Below the pieces are notes generated by a model. The model saw only the letters and a list, made by a program, of their open reading frames with translations, did no database searches and was not told the DNA's origin. A DNA stretch of 64,000 nucleotides, taken from contig NW_006763303.1 in the NCBI RefSeq assembly GCF_000218685.1, forward strand, positions 806,001 to 870,000, written 5' to 3'. This DNA comes from Serpula lacrymans var. lacrymans S7.9 (lineage: Eukaryota; Basidiomycota; Agaricomycetes; Boletales; Serpulaceae). Of the stretch, positions 1-11,917 are shown piece by piece; within the stretch, counting starts at the first letter, position 1; each line of letters starts with the position of its first letter. The translations under genes and the position numbers were made by a program.

Positions 1-66
1 TATAGCTCAATTGGTAGAGCAGCTGGCATGTATCCAGAAGGTTCCAGGTTCAATCCCTGGTCTGGT
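1..66 (+). tRNA. tRNA-like sequence, 5' end cut by the window edge
   Basis: A D-arm (AGCTC...GAGC), a T-arm with a perfect 5-bp stem (CCAGG/CCTGG) enclosing TTCAATC, and a 3' acceptor strand TCTGGTC can be read. The anticodon arm has a CTGG/CCAG stem around the loop CATGTAT. By position the anticodon would be TGT (Thr), but base 33 is A instead of the near-universal T, and the two visible acceptor bases do not pair fully. It may be a tRNA pseudogene or tRNA-derived repeat; decoding identity is unsafe. Confidence 0.5.
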
Positions 67-1028
67 CATTATCCAATTTTATCATTCTGTGCCCTATTCT
101 TATTCTTGCACCTACAGTATCATGGTGTGACTTACAACATACCTGAACCCGGGGCCCCTCCCCCATTCTATTGGGTGACTAGAGGGCGCCGTATCAGAAT
201 ATTCTCTTCCTGGTGAGTTTATCTCAATCATGAGCTACTGGCACTCGTTAATTCCAGCAGGCAGACCACATCTCCTCTGGTCACATCTGTGAGCCGTGCC
301 GTTTATACTCATTGCACATCCATCCATAGATACCAGCAGCCTGAGCATGGAGAGTGCTATTGATGCTGACAAGACTGAAATACTCCCGTAGTTTCATGGT
401 GCAGGCTGGGTGTGGGTTGAATAATAGAATATATCTTGTATGCTACGCATAAATTTTTGTATCTGAAATGCTCAAATGCCACATCAATGCTTGTTTTCTT
501 GATTTCTCGAACGTCCCTTGAAATCACCCATGTGTGTATAGGTTCTTTTTATCCACATTGGGGATTTACCAATGCCATCCTATCAATTAAAAATAAATTT
601 GATGAAGCTGGGGTTGAAAAATAATATGCGACCGGCATGTTCAAGGTTTTCAACCGTAACCAATGGGCCACTGTACAAAGATGGCTGTGAAGCTGTCATA
701 TGCCGGTTGATTTATTGCTACTCAAAACTATAGAATGGAGGCACCCCGCAAAACAGCCTTATATTGAACAAGACTACCGGGTGAGTAGGAGCCTGGCAGA
801 AGTGCCAGCATAGAAACAACGGTGCTTGCCGAGCTGCAAAGCGTAACACTGGATATGGGCGGTCATCATGGACCGGGACAAGTAAAATATTGAGCAGTGC
901 TCATTATCCATTTATCCTCAACACAGCCTATACGATAATCTTGAAGGACCTATCTTTGATACCAACAAAAAGGACGATGCAGAAGCCAGGTATTTTCATC
1001 CATCAGCGCCTACCTCTTTCGTCCACCC
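67..1028. other. Intergenic, no gene seen
   Basis: No reading frame longer than about 60 codons has coding character here, and I see no splice-linked exons, RNA gene or repeat. The last 200 bp serve as upstream region of the decayed gene that follows. Confidence 0.5.
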
Positions 1029-2775
1029 ATGGCTGCCTACAATATTTATGCTCAACAGTTATCTGAACTATGCCATGGTTATCCCCTCTGGTTCCCGGAA
1101 CCTTGCATGTATGATGAAGTGACAGTAGGCGACGTGGGCTACGTCCGGGAGGGAGTCTTTCATAGACTGTTCAATGCCACCAGGGCGTCCGACCACCCTT
1201 CAAACGCGCTATATGGAGTTCCGGAGGGCTTTGTGCAGCTACAGCTTCCCCAAGGCTCGATCCGCAGGTTTGAGAAACTCCTAGATCCAGGTGCTCCATT
1301 ATATAGTCAGAGTGTCTCCAAGATAGGAATTGCGGCCTCGGCAACAGGGTTCGTATTTTGATCATGCATCGATATATGTGGGTTCTTACAGACACTCAGG
1401 CCTGGGAGTCCGACCGTCGCTGGCGCCAATCTACAGTTCTCGTGCTCTAGTAATCGAGGCGCTATCTTGGTACTAACGAGGCGTACCGATCGCGAAGATG
1501 TCATGTCATCATGCGAGAGGGCTTCGAAGAGTACATTCGAACTCATTTCCGGAGCTGGTATCAGTTTGTAAATGGTCGTTTGCGTCATGGAGTCGAACAT
1601 GGAAAAATCATGCTTGTTACAGGATGCGACAAAACAGCTGAGTGGGCTTCAGCTGTCTTTAGCGGTAAGACACGTAATGCCCATGTGTCTTTCACCCTTG
1701 GCATTCCATCTGGGATTTCGGGACAACTTGAAGCGGCTGGGACGTGGACGCATGATCAATCTGTGCAGCACAGAACAGGTCCTATTTGTCAGGGTACTAT
1801 CAAGTACGACCAAACAATATTTATTAGGGGCTACCGCATCCGCGATAGATTAATCCTCGCACCTAAAATTATCAAGGCCGCTGCTGAGCCAGGGCCAGAT
1901 TCCCCAAGACGTGGGGAAGAGGATGGCATGTCGCTGCAGAGGCATTACGAGGGTGAATTCAGCGATAACGAAGAGTCGGATTTCGAGGTTGAGTATATTC
2001 CTCACGAGCAATCGGTGTGTTCGATCTCTTTTTGGATCTTTGCTCATCCAACTGATTCTAATTATATTACGCATCTAGGATTACGATCCAGCTGATGATT
2101 TGTTCGAATCCAAGTTCAAGGTATACCTGCCGAGGGCTAGTCTCTTCAACATGTTGACCTTTTCTAACCTCAGAGCTCCTCCTCTGATGTTGTTATCGTC
2201 CACGATGATGAGTGGTGTTATACTCTATCTCCAAGTGGCAACGACATTCCAAGTCAATTGAAAAGTAAAGAAGAGATTGCACCGTCTCACCACTACAAAC
2301 GGCCGGTAAGCGTATTCCTTCCGTCAGCGGCTATAGCTGGTTCTTAAGCTGAACATACATTTAGGAGTATGTAATCAATAGATCCACTTCGACTCATGGC
2401 ACAAGTGGGTTACAAATATATGATCAGCCCTTACTCTTGAAGCAGAACGATGTACTATCCGAAGCTATGGGAGCAGGACCAAGTTCTTCCCAACGTTAGG
2501 AGAGGAGTGCTAGAATTGGGAGCACGAGTGGAATCGTAGGCTCGAACTTAGACCCCCCAAGCACGAACCCGGACTCCCCGTCGGAACCCGCTAAACCCTC
2601 CCCGGAACCTACAAAGTCCTCTTCCCCGGAACCCGCGAAGCCCTCTAGGCTTCCTCAGGTTGCACGACGACTCTTAAACCGTGTGCGCTTAACCAAATCC
2701 AAGCCGTCAAAGTATAGTGCAGAACAAAGGTCTGTTAAACCACGTTCTGATCTAAGGTTACTGTATAATGTCTGA
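1029..2775 (+). pseudogene. Mushroom-specific hypothetical protein, frame broken twice
   Basis: The family is one I recognise from agaricomycete genomes by its motifs (GYPLWFPEP, GDVGYVREGVFHRLFN, YGVPEGF, VTGCDKTAEWA, IFIRGYRIRDR, VVIVHDDEW); function is unknown. Readable parts are an N-terminal block from 1029, an intron ending at 1391, a block from about 1470 to 2025, then short exons around 2084-2120, 2174-2304 and 2365-2775 joined by GT-AG introns. Two defects are visible. Between about 1495 and 1510 the frame of RTDRED must shift to reach MREGFEEYIRTHF, with no intron to explain it. A TAG at 2497-2499 interrupts a frame that stays open and Pro/Ser/Glu-rich (repeats of SPEPAKPS type) to a TGA at 2773. 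It is probably a decaying copy; a sequencing error or an unusual intron could explain one break. Confidence 0.6.
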
Positions 2776-2934
2776 TTACGGTCACTTGTGATGGTAGTAC
2801 CCAGCCTAATGCAAGTTCCCTGATTGACAGGAAAGCTGATCTTTGGGCTGATTTCTGATTGCGGTGGCTTGCGACGGCAGCACGCAGTGTAACTCACATT
2901 CCCTGATTGACAAGAAAACAGATGTTTGGGCTTG
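2771..2934. repeat. Diverged tandem duplication, two copies of about 83 bp
   Basis: Copy 1 starts at 2771 and copy 2 at 2854, both beginning TCTGATT and sharing TCCCTGATTGACA(G/A)GAAA followed by TTTGGGCT. Most differences near the start are transitions. It lies just after the decayed gene, and the first copy overlaps that gene's final TGA. No function is visible. Confidence 0.6.
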
Positions 2935-3333
2935 ACCCGTATATATAGGACAGGATGATGTTAACTAGGACCCAGTGTAAATACAGTATGTTTACGGAAA
3001 TCAAAAGGCAAGGGGTAGCGAATATGAGAAAGCAAAAAATGGGCAGAAATCGACAATTTTCCCTGTTCCGGCACTGTGCCAAATAATGGTAAGCTAGAAA
3101 AGCAAACTAAGTGTGCGTCAGTGAATTGCGCTACCGTAGAAGGTATGAGAAGAAAGTAAACGCACGCTGAGTAGCTGACGTACCCACTGAATAAGATACG
3201 TATGGTGCTCATACGATCGTTCAACGAGGGACCACAAAAGCTAGCTTGAGATATACACTTACATAGCATCATTTTAGTGTATCCATATATTTTCCCGCCC
3301 ATCTCCTTGATCGTCTATAATCATACATGTGCA
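2935..3333. other. Intergenic spacer between converging genes
   Basis: It sits between the end of the decayed gene (plus) and the 3' end of RFT1 (minus) and would hold both 3' untranslated regions. No gene is seen. Confidence 0.4.
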
Positions 3334-5296
3334 TTATGCTACCTTCGGCCGGCTCTGCGCGACCAGCTTCTGCCCGCATGATATCCACCACACTGCTACG
3401 CATGTTAGGCCAAGCGTAACACCAAGCCCAAGATGGGCCAGGACAGGTACAGTGAGCAACGCTCCTCGTCCACCTTCCCTGAGTATGGTCATAACCCTGA
3501 AGTGTCTTCCACTATATGTTATCAACGAAAAGGACAGCATGGAGGTCAGGAGGATCTGCCACGTAGGCCAGACATTCCTCCATTTGAGTAGATGTCCCAT
3601 CTGGCGTGTCCGGAAAAACGAGAAGACGAAATATAAGGCGTATATGATGCGTGCAGACAGATTGACGATGTTTGCATATACCAGGGAGGTGTCGCCAAAT
3701 TGCAGAGAATAGAGTGTGATTGCAGCACCGACATAAATCAGTGAAAATACGGCCATCCATCTGCACCCGATCATTATCAGTACAGAGTGCAGAAACCTGA
3801 GAAACCTGATCATACCGACTCTGTCTAGCTAAGTCTTTAGGAGTAGCAACGCTGGAGAGAAATGCTTCTAAGCCTCCGTTCACGGCCAGGAATGGTATAT
3901 AATAAACCCAAGCTAGAAGGACTCGAGGGGCACTCGTGGATAGGTATTGAGGTGGGAGCAGCAAGTGCAAGAATACCGGTAAATACGAAGATCCGAAGAT
4001 CACAACGATGATCGTGAAAGTGAGCTGGATGGATAGCAAAGACAACAAGGCTTCTGATGCTTGTCTCATAGCCAACTCATAGTCTACCCCTCCCTTGGAT
4101 GGAGCTTCTGAAGACCCTTCTTGGCCATTACTAGAAGACAATATTCTCGAAAAGAACACTCGGCATATTTCTTCGACAGGCTGGAATACAATACGTGCAA
4201 TCAAGGACCCTGGGTGGATCCCTTGTGAATGGGAAAGGTTACCGAGATAGATGGACCCTTACCGTAATTCACAGCGATAGCATACCCTCCTTGATCCCCG
4301 AGTGAACTTAGCCATGATATGATGAACTTATCACCCTCGGTCAAGAAATGCTTAACGAGAGACTGAGACGTCATACTCCACGAAAGAGATAACGATGCAG
4401 GATCGAAATACTTCGACATAGTTGTATGCGCTACACCTTCACTTGAAAGATGATAAGATAAATAAAGGAAGTACCGATGGAAGGACGTACGTGCTAGCGA
4501 ACGGGCGTCGCAAGCGCTGTGGCCACAGTGGTGGTCTACCGAGGCGAACGGTGTACATCATGAAAATGCTCAGACTATATATCATCTGACCAAACGCAAA
4601 GGCTATCAAAGAAAGTTCACCAGCTTCCCGCCCTCTGCGAGAATCGTAAAGCAGCACAAGGATAGTTGCTGCAGTTTTACTAGTGATTCCCAGACCCTCG
4701 GCCCTGACTCGAATCTGAGTACGTACTTCCCCCATTGCCCTATTATCATCAATACCATTATAGCTTGTTGTAAAGAAAACCACTCACTGATTGTGCATTG
4801 GCTCGCTCAGCAGTTCGGACATAGCAGCAATGACATAGATCAATAGCGCAGCACGGAAATGTGGCTGGTTTCGTGTCTCAGCGGCAGTAAATTGACCGTA
4901 TAGCAGTGCTGTAACCGCAGAAATAGGAAAGCCGACGATGAACGGAAGAGTAGACAAGTTGGTAGCTGCCTTTACTGCATCAATGTACGACGGATCTTTT
5001 ACTCTTTTGCCCTTTGCATCTCGTTGCGCTGAAGCTTTCTGGGGCCAAGCGCGCAGAAGGGCATTCCTCACGCCTTCCCGGCTGAGAAACAGGATTGTGC
5101 TAAGTATGAGCTCGAATTGTATCGCTGCGGTCCCGTAAGCTTGAGGTGATGCCAAACGAAATAAAGCCTGATTCAGTGCAAAAGTAAAGAGGCGAGAGAA
5201 AAGCTGGAGGGCCATCAAAGAAGATGCAGACGACAGCGAAGACCTCATTAGGTTAGCGCCTCGTTCATTTGGTGCACTGCTGGATGTCGAGGCCAT
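3334..5296 (-). CDS. RFT1: RFT1 family, ER membrane protein of N-glycan precursor translocation
   Basis: Rft1 proteins are polytopic ER proteins needed for the Man5GlcNAc2-PP-dolichol intermediate to reach the lumenal side in N-glycosylation. Five exons join as complement(3334..3760, 3816..4209, 4263..4441, 4491..4739, 4788..5296), introns 48-55 nt, giving 585 residues, a usual length. Family signatures are LFTFALNQALFRLASPQAYG near the start, LSREGVRNALLR, HNQAMGEVRTQIRVRAEG after the first intron, SLVKHFLTEGDKF, YGSLIARIVFQPVEE, and NGGLEAFLSSVATP before the last exon. Many hydrophobic segments fit a MOP/MATE-like fold. The start ATG at 5296 is followed by a short Ser-rich leader before the first membrane helix. 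The biochemical role as flippase itself is debated for the family. Confidence 0.93.
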
Positions 5297-5913
5297 CCTA
5301 GAAGGTATTAGCGAGCCTTACACTGTTTGTGGTTTACTCGTGAAATGGACAAGCATCATTTTGTTTTCGTAGACGTGGAGGTGTGCAAGTGGTGGCTGTG
5401 CGCTACGAATCGCAATTTGAACCCAGCGGATATGTTTTGTCAAGCACTGGACAAGCTTTTGAGATTTAAAAGCTTCATCGCGCTGGCTTCATGAGCACAA
5501 TTGTAGCGAGTTGTTAGGTGTCACAACTCCCTATAGGCATGTAGTACATTTGTATACATGCAGCCTTTTACTGAAAAGCGACTCGAAGCTTGTAATAGAA
5601 AGTAGAACATGTACATGTAGACTCATACAAAATCCAACATCGCAAAAACAGCACAGAAAAGCGAAAATAAATAGTCATAAAAGCTATCGTAATCAATACA
5701 AATCAAAAGGCAGAATACTGTAGAGCCTACTACAAATTTCCAAAGGAAAGCGCAAAGCTATAAACTTGGCAGACGGCTTAAATGGCTACACGGATTATAA
5801 AACGATAGCAACAACAAAGCCTGTGAAAGACAAGTGGTACACAAAAAAAAAATCGTAAATCCAAACCATCATAAGTAGAAATTTAATCCTGGACCAAGAA
5901 ATATAATACATTA
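5297..5913. other. AT-rich intergenic region
   Basis: It lies between the start of RFT1 (minus) and the stop of the next minus-strand gene, with poly-A and AT-rich runs around 5630-5900. No coding or RNA gene is seen; it would hold the RFT1 promoter and the downstream 3' UTR. Confidence 0.4.
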
Positions 5914-7285
5914 TTATCTCGCGCTCGAGCCTTCAGGGATGGCTATGATGGTGTCATCGTTCGTCAACGACCTCGGACGACTGTCATGTTGAGTTAGTCC
6001 TGCTCTCTGAGCGTAAGCTCCCGGAGCACCGTAGATTGCTTCCACGAGCGCAAAGGCTAGTCCGACAGCCGCATTAAGGACGCGCCATCGGTGACCAATG
6101 ACGTCGATACCTTCGACGCTGGAGTTAAGGACGTCAAAAGGATAAGCAAACTGGGCAGCAAGCCTGATGATGGAAGCCGTAAGCGCATCAAAGGGAAGCA
6201 CTGGAGGAGGTAACGCTCCCATCTCTCCGCGAGTAGACGTCGAGTTCGATGGGTGGAATGAGATGAGAGTTCCGAATAGCGATGGCAAGAATAGCGATGG
6301 TATTGACCAGTGCATTAAAACAGTCCAGAACGTGGATGATTCGAAGATTGACAATGGTGGGTAAGGAATTGACACAAATGATGCATCGTGCGCGGAAGTT
6401 GTAGGCCACAGTGGAACCTTTTGACAAATCAATGAATACAGCAGGCAGACATGCCAAAACAATAAGACAAACCTCAGTTGACTGCCACGGAATAACAGTG
6501 TACAAGATATATATCAGCTCGAATACAGCTGTGAGTGACCACACGTTCCGTGAATTCGAGAGGAACTAACAAAACCGAGGTCAATAGAGCATAACGAGAA
6601 ACATTTAGATAGTGTTACATACAGTACGCAGATTGAGTAGCATATCACTACTAGATTGTAGAAATTGATCTTCCTGCCTTCTGAAAACGTCGACGACACC
6701 ATTCATAGGAATGCTGGGAACAGCGTTGGCTATTCTAGATACAGTAATAGGGACTGAAGATGCCACCTGCTGACTACGTGGTGCTGGAGAATCGCGATTT
6801 GTGGATGGCGACGCGTTCGTAGCGGGAGATATAGGTTTCTTCAACATCATAGAAACGTCCCGAATATCTGAGACAGGGGTAATATCGCGCGGAGCTTCAA
6901 GCGCAGGGTTACGCCGAGTAGACCTGGTAGTAACGGGACTGCTGGATGTCTTAATGCTTGCATTGTCGTCTATAGATTCCATGGTATCTGAGGGTACAAA
7001 TCGCCTGTATATTAAGCATCAGTTGATGTGGCATCATCATCAGAGATCTCTGGGTTCATACCCTATCGAAGGTTGTGGTTGTACGCTCTTCTTGCGCTTT
7101 CCAAATAATCCAGAGAAAACCGGTTCGTCCTCTAGCTTGGTCTGATTATCCTCGAGATGCTTTTTGATTCTGGTCTGTAGGTCTTCTCGTGTACCAGAGT
7201 CGCTTATGCGAAGAGCGCCGGCTATCTGTTGTAGTTCTGCCTTCTTTTTTGGTTGCAGAGCACCAGAATACGCGACTGGTGCCAT
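5914..7285 (-). CDS. SAP-domain protein with C-terminal membrane segments
   Basis: Exons join as complement(5914..6417, 6473..6565, 6623..7004, 7062..7285), 400 residues, introns 55-57 nt. Residues about 8-45 form a SAP (helix-extension-helix) domain: [15 protein letters not shown], then [21 protein letters not shown] domains bind DNA or chromatin. A Ser/Thr/Pro-rich linker follows, then hydrophobic stretches: [19 protein letters not shown] (about residue 210), a second one around [20 protein letters not shown], and a third near [21 protein letters not shown] plus membrane helices is the layout of Heh/Src1-type inner nuclear membrane proteins, but I see no MSC domain, so that role is inference. 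Start chosen at MAPVAYSG, since an upstream in-frame ATG adds only nine residues. Confidence 0.75.
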
Positions 7286-7634
7286 ATCCACTGATTTGCG
7301 ATTATAATGCAATAAATGCTAGAAAGTTTATGGAAGTTGAGTCCAAGTTACCTTTCCAAACGTGCCAGATGGGATAAACGATAAACGAGGTGACACGAAA
7401 CGCGTGGCCAAACAATGGTTCACGTGATGCGGCCTTAACCCTATTGTCTCTTAACACCTAACCCTATGCTATAGCATTGTTCCTAGCGACAGCCTTTGAC
7501 ACCGCAACCAAGTTATCATTAGACCTTGTTTTTCCCATCCTCTGTAGCATAAGACTCACAGGTGTAGCCATTCTTTGTATTTCTCACCACATTCTTTGTC
7601 GTCTCTTTTCGTCCTCTGGTAGGCTTTTTCTGAA

Positions 7635-8364
7635 ATGCACTCCTTTTTCTGCTTCACTTTCCTTCTGTTGCTCGCTGGTCGAGGTATGTTTACTGTTTCC
7701 TCGATATCAGAACTCTTTTCAAAGCTTTCCACAGTGTTGTCCTTGAGTATCGAAATCGCAGGATTTTCTGGGAACATTTCTGCGAACCAGTTTCTCAATG
7801 TTTCAGACACCAGTGTGTTAGCTGCTGTATGTTCACTTTACGCTGTCTTTTGAGATATTCTCATTCTGATAACAATATAAATATAGTGCCAGACTCAATG
7901 TAACAACGGTACCACTGCGATCAACGTACGTCCGTCTTACAGCCCATCATATACTACTTCCTGACTCTTCCCGTAGAACTGTGGAACAAACGACACTTGC
8001 CTCTGCGACACTGCTACTATCGCGGCCATAACGAATTGCCAACAGTGTATGTTCGATGACTTGATCGCCAACTTCGCAGTGAGCTCCGACCCCAGAGTAG
8101 GGTCCACCCCAGCATTGACCGGTTAGTCTTCGGTAATCATTCTCCATGTCCCTTCCATCAACCATACTATTCCCCTCTATAGCCTACGTTGCGGCGTGTT
8201 CTTCGGCTGGTATCACGGTTCCAGCGACTAGTGTTGCTCTTACGCTTCCTGCTGATTGGGACGGGCCTTTTGGTGTCCACGCAAGTGTCGCTGGCACTGC
8301 GCTCACAGTTATCGTTGGTCTTGCTATGGGAACTTCAGCTATTGCCATGCTTTGTACCATGTAG
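7635..8364 (+). CDS. Secreted Cys-containing protein with GPI-anchor-like tail
   Basis: Exons 7635..7826, 7887..7925, 7977..8121 and 8183..8364 give 185 residues. The N-terminus is a signal peptide (MHSFFCFTFLLLLAG). The mature part has Cys pairs in short blocks (CQTQC, CGTNDTCLC, NCQQC, AACSSAG), and the C-terminus is a hydrophobic stretch (TALTVIVGLAMGTSAIAML), as in GPI-anchored or membrane-tethered surface proteins. Similar small secreted proteins with a DTCLC-like motif recur in agaricomycetes; function is unknown. Four exons with good GT-AG borders and preserved frame make the plus strand convincing over the open frames on the opposite strand. An alternative first intron at 7684-7725 is possible but gives less protein-like sequence. 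Confidence 0.75.
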
Positions 8365-8579
8365 GAAAAGGAGACGAGATTGCGTGTGTGTATCAATAAT
8401 ATACAGCATCTGTGATGCATTGTAGTCGATTCTTCAAACGTAGTTGTCAGTTGTATGACCTCTGAGACGAAATAAGGTAAGCTCACTGTACCTTCATTGA
8501 GCTCGTGATTGCCACCAAAGTCTTGTGACATACAAAAAGTTACAATTGTCACGAAATGTCACCGTGAATGCCGTGATAC

Positions 8580-11500
8580 ATGCGAAGTACACCTTTCTAC
8601 AACGGCCACCTAAGGACTGGGATATCACGTCGAAAAGCTCTCATTCTGGCGGCACATTATCTCAAATGTTCTCGGGGCTCGTTCAAGAATGTTCTTTCTT
8701 GTCAGAATGCTAGGGACGCGTCGTGCAGCTCATCCCTGAAGAACTATATACCATCTTTATCCTCCCGTCGCCAGACTTATCTAGGCATTCGTAATTTTTT
8801 CACCAATACTATTTGCTCACCTCACAAAAGTACCATACCGTCATCTTTAAATGCTGAATTTTCAACGTCTTCTCGCTCTTCATTACAAACAGTAGCCCAT
8901 GCTTTTTCTCCCCTTCAAGATGATTGGATTCAGAATGAAGAAGGCAACTATATGCGTCCGGTACCAGATGTCGTTTCGAGATTTGACTGGAGATTGCGGT
9001 CAACGTCTCGTGCTCAACAGGTCCTTGCGAAGGAAGGAAAGGATGTTGGTGGTCGCCACCGAGCAATCAGACGTATCCCACCACCTCACGTGCATGTTGC
9101 ACCAGGCGAGCCCTTCTACCAAGAAATCCAAGCCTATTCTCAACGGTAAAGCTATCGCAATCATTTCTCAAAGTGGTTACAGTTATATATCATTTGTTCG
9201 TCAGGTTTTTGGAGCTTCTCGAAGCAGAACAAGCAGAAGATGAGGCCGTTCTACGAGAGCGTTTATCAAGCTGGACTCTGAATCGTCTAAGGCAAGAAGG
9301 TTACTGCCTCACAGGTCTCTCCGCCTTTTGGCTGGAAGCTGCTCGTTTTGGGCGACCAGTCGCGTCTTTCTTGTTAGGACCCGGAATCACACTGCCAGAG
9401 CATCGGTTTGAGTGAGTACGCATACGTAACCCCTTAAATAAGGAGCACTGACGCATCGTCACTTTAGGAATGGGACTCAAGTTCTTGTCTCCAGGATAGA
9501 CCCGTTGAAGGAGCAGCCATGGAGGGGCTATGTCGTAGGAAGTACTAATACACAGCTTAGAGTGTCGTTCGAAGATCAGTTCGACCTTGAAGATGGTGCA
9601 TGGAGGTACGCTCTTACCCTTCTCAATTTAATCATTGTACCAACATCTTAACGGCGACGTATATAGACTGGACGTTGGACGCTCAAACATCATTTTTGAT
9701 AGGATGCGAACGGCCATCTCACATCTCAACCACGACCCTCTGGCTCAAGAAGAGGAAGCAAACCTCATGACTCCAGATCGTCAACTCATCTTTCAAGGCA
9801 CACATTTCCGTGATGTCCTACTTCGATCCTTTTCTCCTGATTCCTTATCCATGCATACACCTCTGCAATCTCCAGATGCTGTAGAGTATGTTTCTCGTGA
9901 GACACTGGAGCACCAAAGTCGAGAGGAACGAGACCATGGGGGTGCTTTCAAAGACGACATGAGAATTCAAAGCTGGGCGAGAAGATACATGGAACCCAAT
10001 CCTGTCAGGATTGATGGTGACCCAATAATAACTGGTCTAAACTCAACTCAGATAAGGGCGGTAGCAATGATGATCGGGGAGCGGATTAGTCTTGTCCAAG
10101 GCGTAAGCGTTATACTTATCTCATTACCCACCGATACTGAAACTTGCGGCCCTCAGCCTCCCGGAACCGGTAAAACGAAAACAATAATCGAGACTATAAA
10201 GTTGCTCAAGTCTCATTTCGAGGTTCATCATCCAATCGTAGTTTGCACATTCACCAACGTCGCCGTCGACAACCTTGTTGAGGGCTTCGCTGCTTCTGGA
10301 GTTAAACCGCTTCGCGTCGGCTACAGTGGAAAAATCAAGGCTTCACTTGAGGAGTTTACGCTGGATTATAAACTGTCACGCCATCCCCTCAAACCCAAAG
10401 TTGACAAGGCCATAGAAGACCAGACCCACACCGAGAAGCGAAAAATAGATCTCAGCCGGAAGATAAAAGAGCTGCAGTCCGCCGACAGTACCAGAGTTTT
10501 GAAACGTCTGGAAGGGATGCGCACTGCCTTGGCAATTGTGGAGAGACAGCTGGTTGCCATTGGTGCTAAACTGTATGCCATGCATCAAGAAATGCTGCGA
10601 GATATCGTTTCTCAGGCTGATGTGGTACGTGCGTTGGTCTCTTGAATTTTGTTCACTTTTTATCATCTTGCGTTAGATTTGCACGACGTGCGTTGCTTCT
10701 GCAAGTGTGGCTCTGAACGTTGTTGATTTTCCCGTGGTATTTCTGGACGAGGCCTCCATGTCCACTGAGCCCGCATCGTTGATACCGTTGATGAAAGGGG
10801 TGAGACCTTACTGTATCGTTTTATAAACTCAACTCATTATACGTTATAGTCGCAGCATGTTGCTCTGATTGGTGACCATAAGCAACTGCCACCTATTATC
10901 ACAAGTCGAGAAGCGAAGCTGAAAGGTCTAGGAATCAGCCTATTCGAGCGACTCGCAGAAGAAGGAGGTGATTATCACCCATTTCGACGATTATACCATT
11001 CTGACGAAACTCCCGATCAGTTGTTCCGTCCATTATGCTTGACATTCAATACCGCATGCACCCAACTATATCGCACTTTCCATCATTAGAGTTTTATAAT
11101 TTTTCCTTACAAAACGGAACTGTAGATGCTTCTGGTAACACCACTCCTTCTCTGTTACCTCCACTATCTAGCCATCTGGAAGTCAATTTGGAGACTGGAA
11201 ACAGGCCCTCTGTCGTGTTCCTGGATCATACCGGTTCGGAGAGCGCTAGAGATCGCAGCAGAGTCAATTGGAACGAAGCAAATATTGTTTGCAGTGTGGT
11301 AGAAGATCTTTTGTTACAAAACGAGGTTAGTCTGTGTGCCTCATCATATTTTGCACTTATTCTAACCTTGTTTCTAGCACCTTAAAGGAAAGGATATTGG
11401 CATAATCGCTCCCTATGCTGCTCAGATATCTCTACTCACCCGACTCCTGAATACGAATGCAAAGTACCATACTCGCTTCAAAAATGCCCTGGGAGATCAT

Positions 11501-11917
11501 CGCGTCATGCAGCTGTCCAATATCGAAATCAAAACAGTGGACGGATTCGAAGGTCGGGAAAAAGAAGTCATCATTTTCTCGACTGTACGTAACAACACGT
11601 CCGGGTACATCGGTTTTCTCGCAGATAGGAGGAGGCTGAACGTTGGCCTCACCCGCGCCAAACGGGGCTTATTCGTGGTTGGGAGTATCAGCACGCTCAA
11701 AGCTGGTAAACTGAGCAAATCTAATGGTAATACCGGCGTGGAAGGTCAATCGGTCATACACGGTGGTAAAGGCGCAGAGGCTTGGCGGAGATACGCTGAG
11801 TATCTGTGTGAACATGGGATGGTTGTGCAGCTCAGTGGGGACAAGCTGAGGAAGGTCTTGTATGGGAACATGCCAAGCACACGAGTAGAGACGCACAGTC
11901 TTCGTGTGACGGCTTGA
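8580..11917 (+). CDS. Upf1-like superfamily 1B helicase (IGHMBP2/SMUBP-2 type)
   Basis: Nine exons (8580..9145, 9205..9411, 9468..9605, 9667..10102, 10157..10624, 10677..10799, 10850..10967, 11021..11325, 11378..11917) give 966 residues. Helicase motifs appear in order: PPGTGKTKT (Walker A, about residue 450, placed right at an exon start), [11 protein letters not shown] (Ia), VVFLDEAS (II, about 630), [11 protein letters not shown] (III), DIQYRMHP (IV), [14 protein letters not shown] (V) and [13 protein letters not shown] (VI). This is the DNA2/NAM7/Upf1 group, ATP-dependent 5'-3' translocases on RNA or DNA. The N-terminal 100 residues are basic and Ser-rich, with [12 protein letters not shown] and [10 protein letters not shown], which could be a mitochondrial presequence; that localisation is inference. 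No Upf1 Cys/His domain is visible. Confidence 0.88.

Noticed and set aside
7556..8552. Minus-strand open frames of 72-122 codons over the secreted-protein gene
   Set aside because: The plus strand gives four exons with signal peptide, Cys motifs and hydrophobic tail and consistent phases; the minus frames have no such structure.
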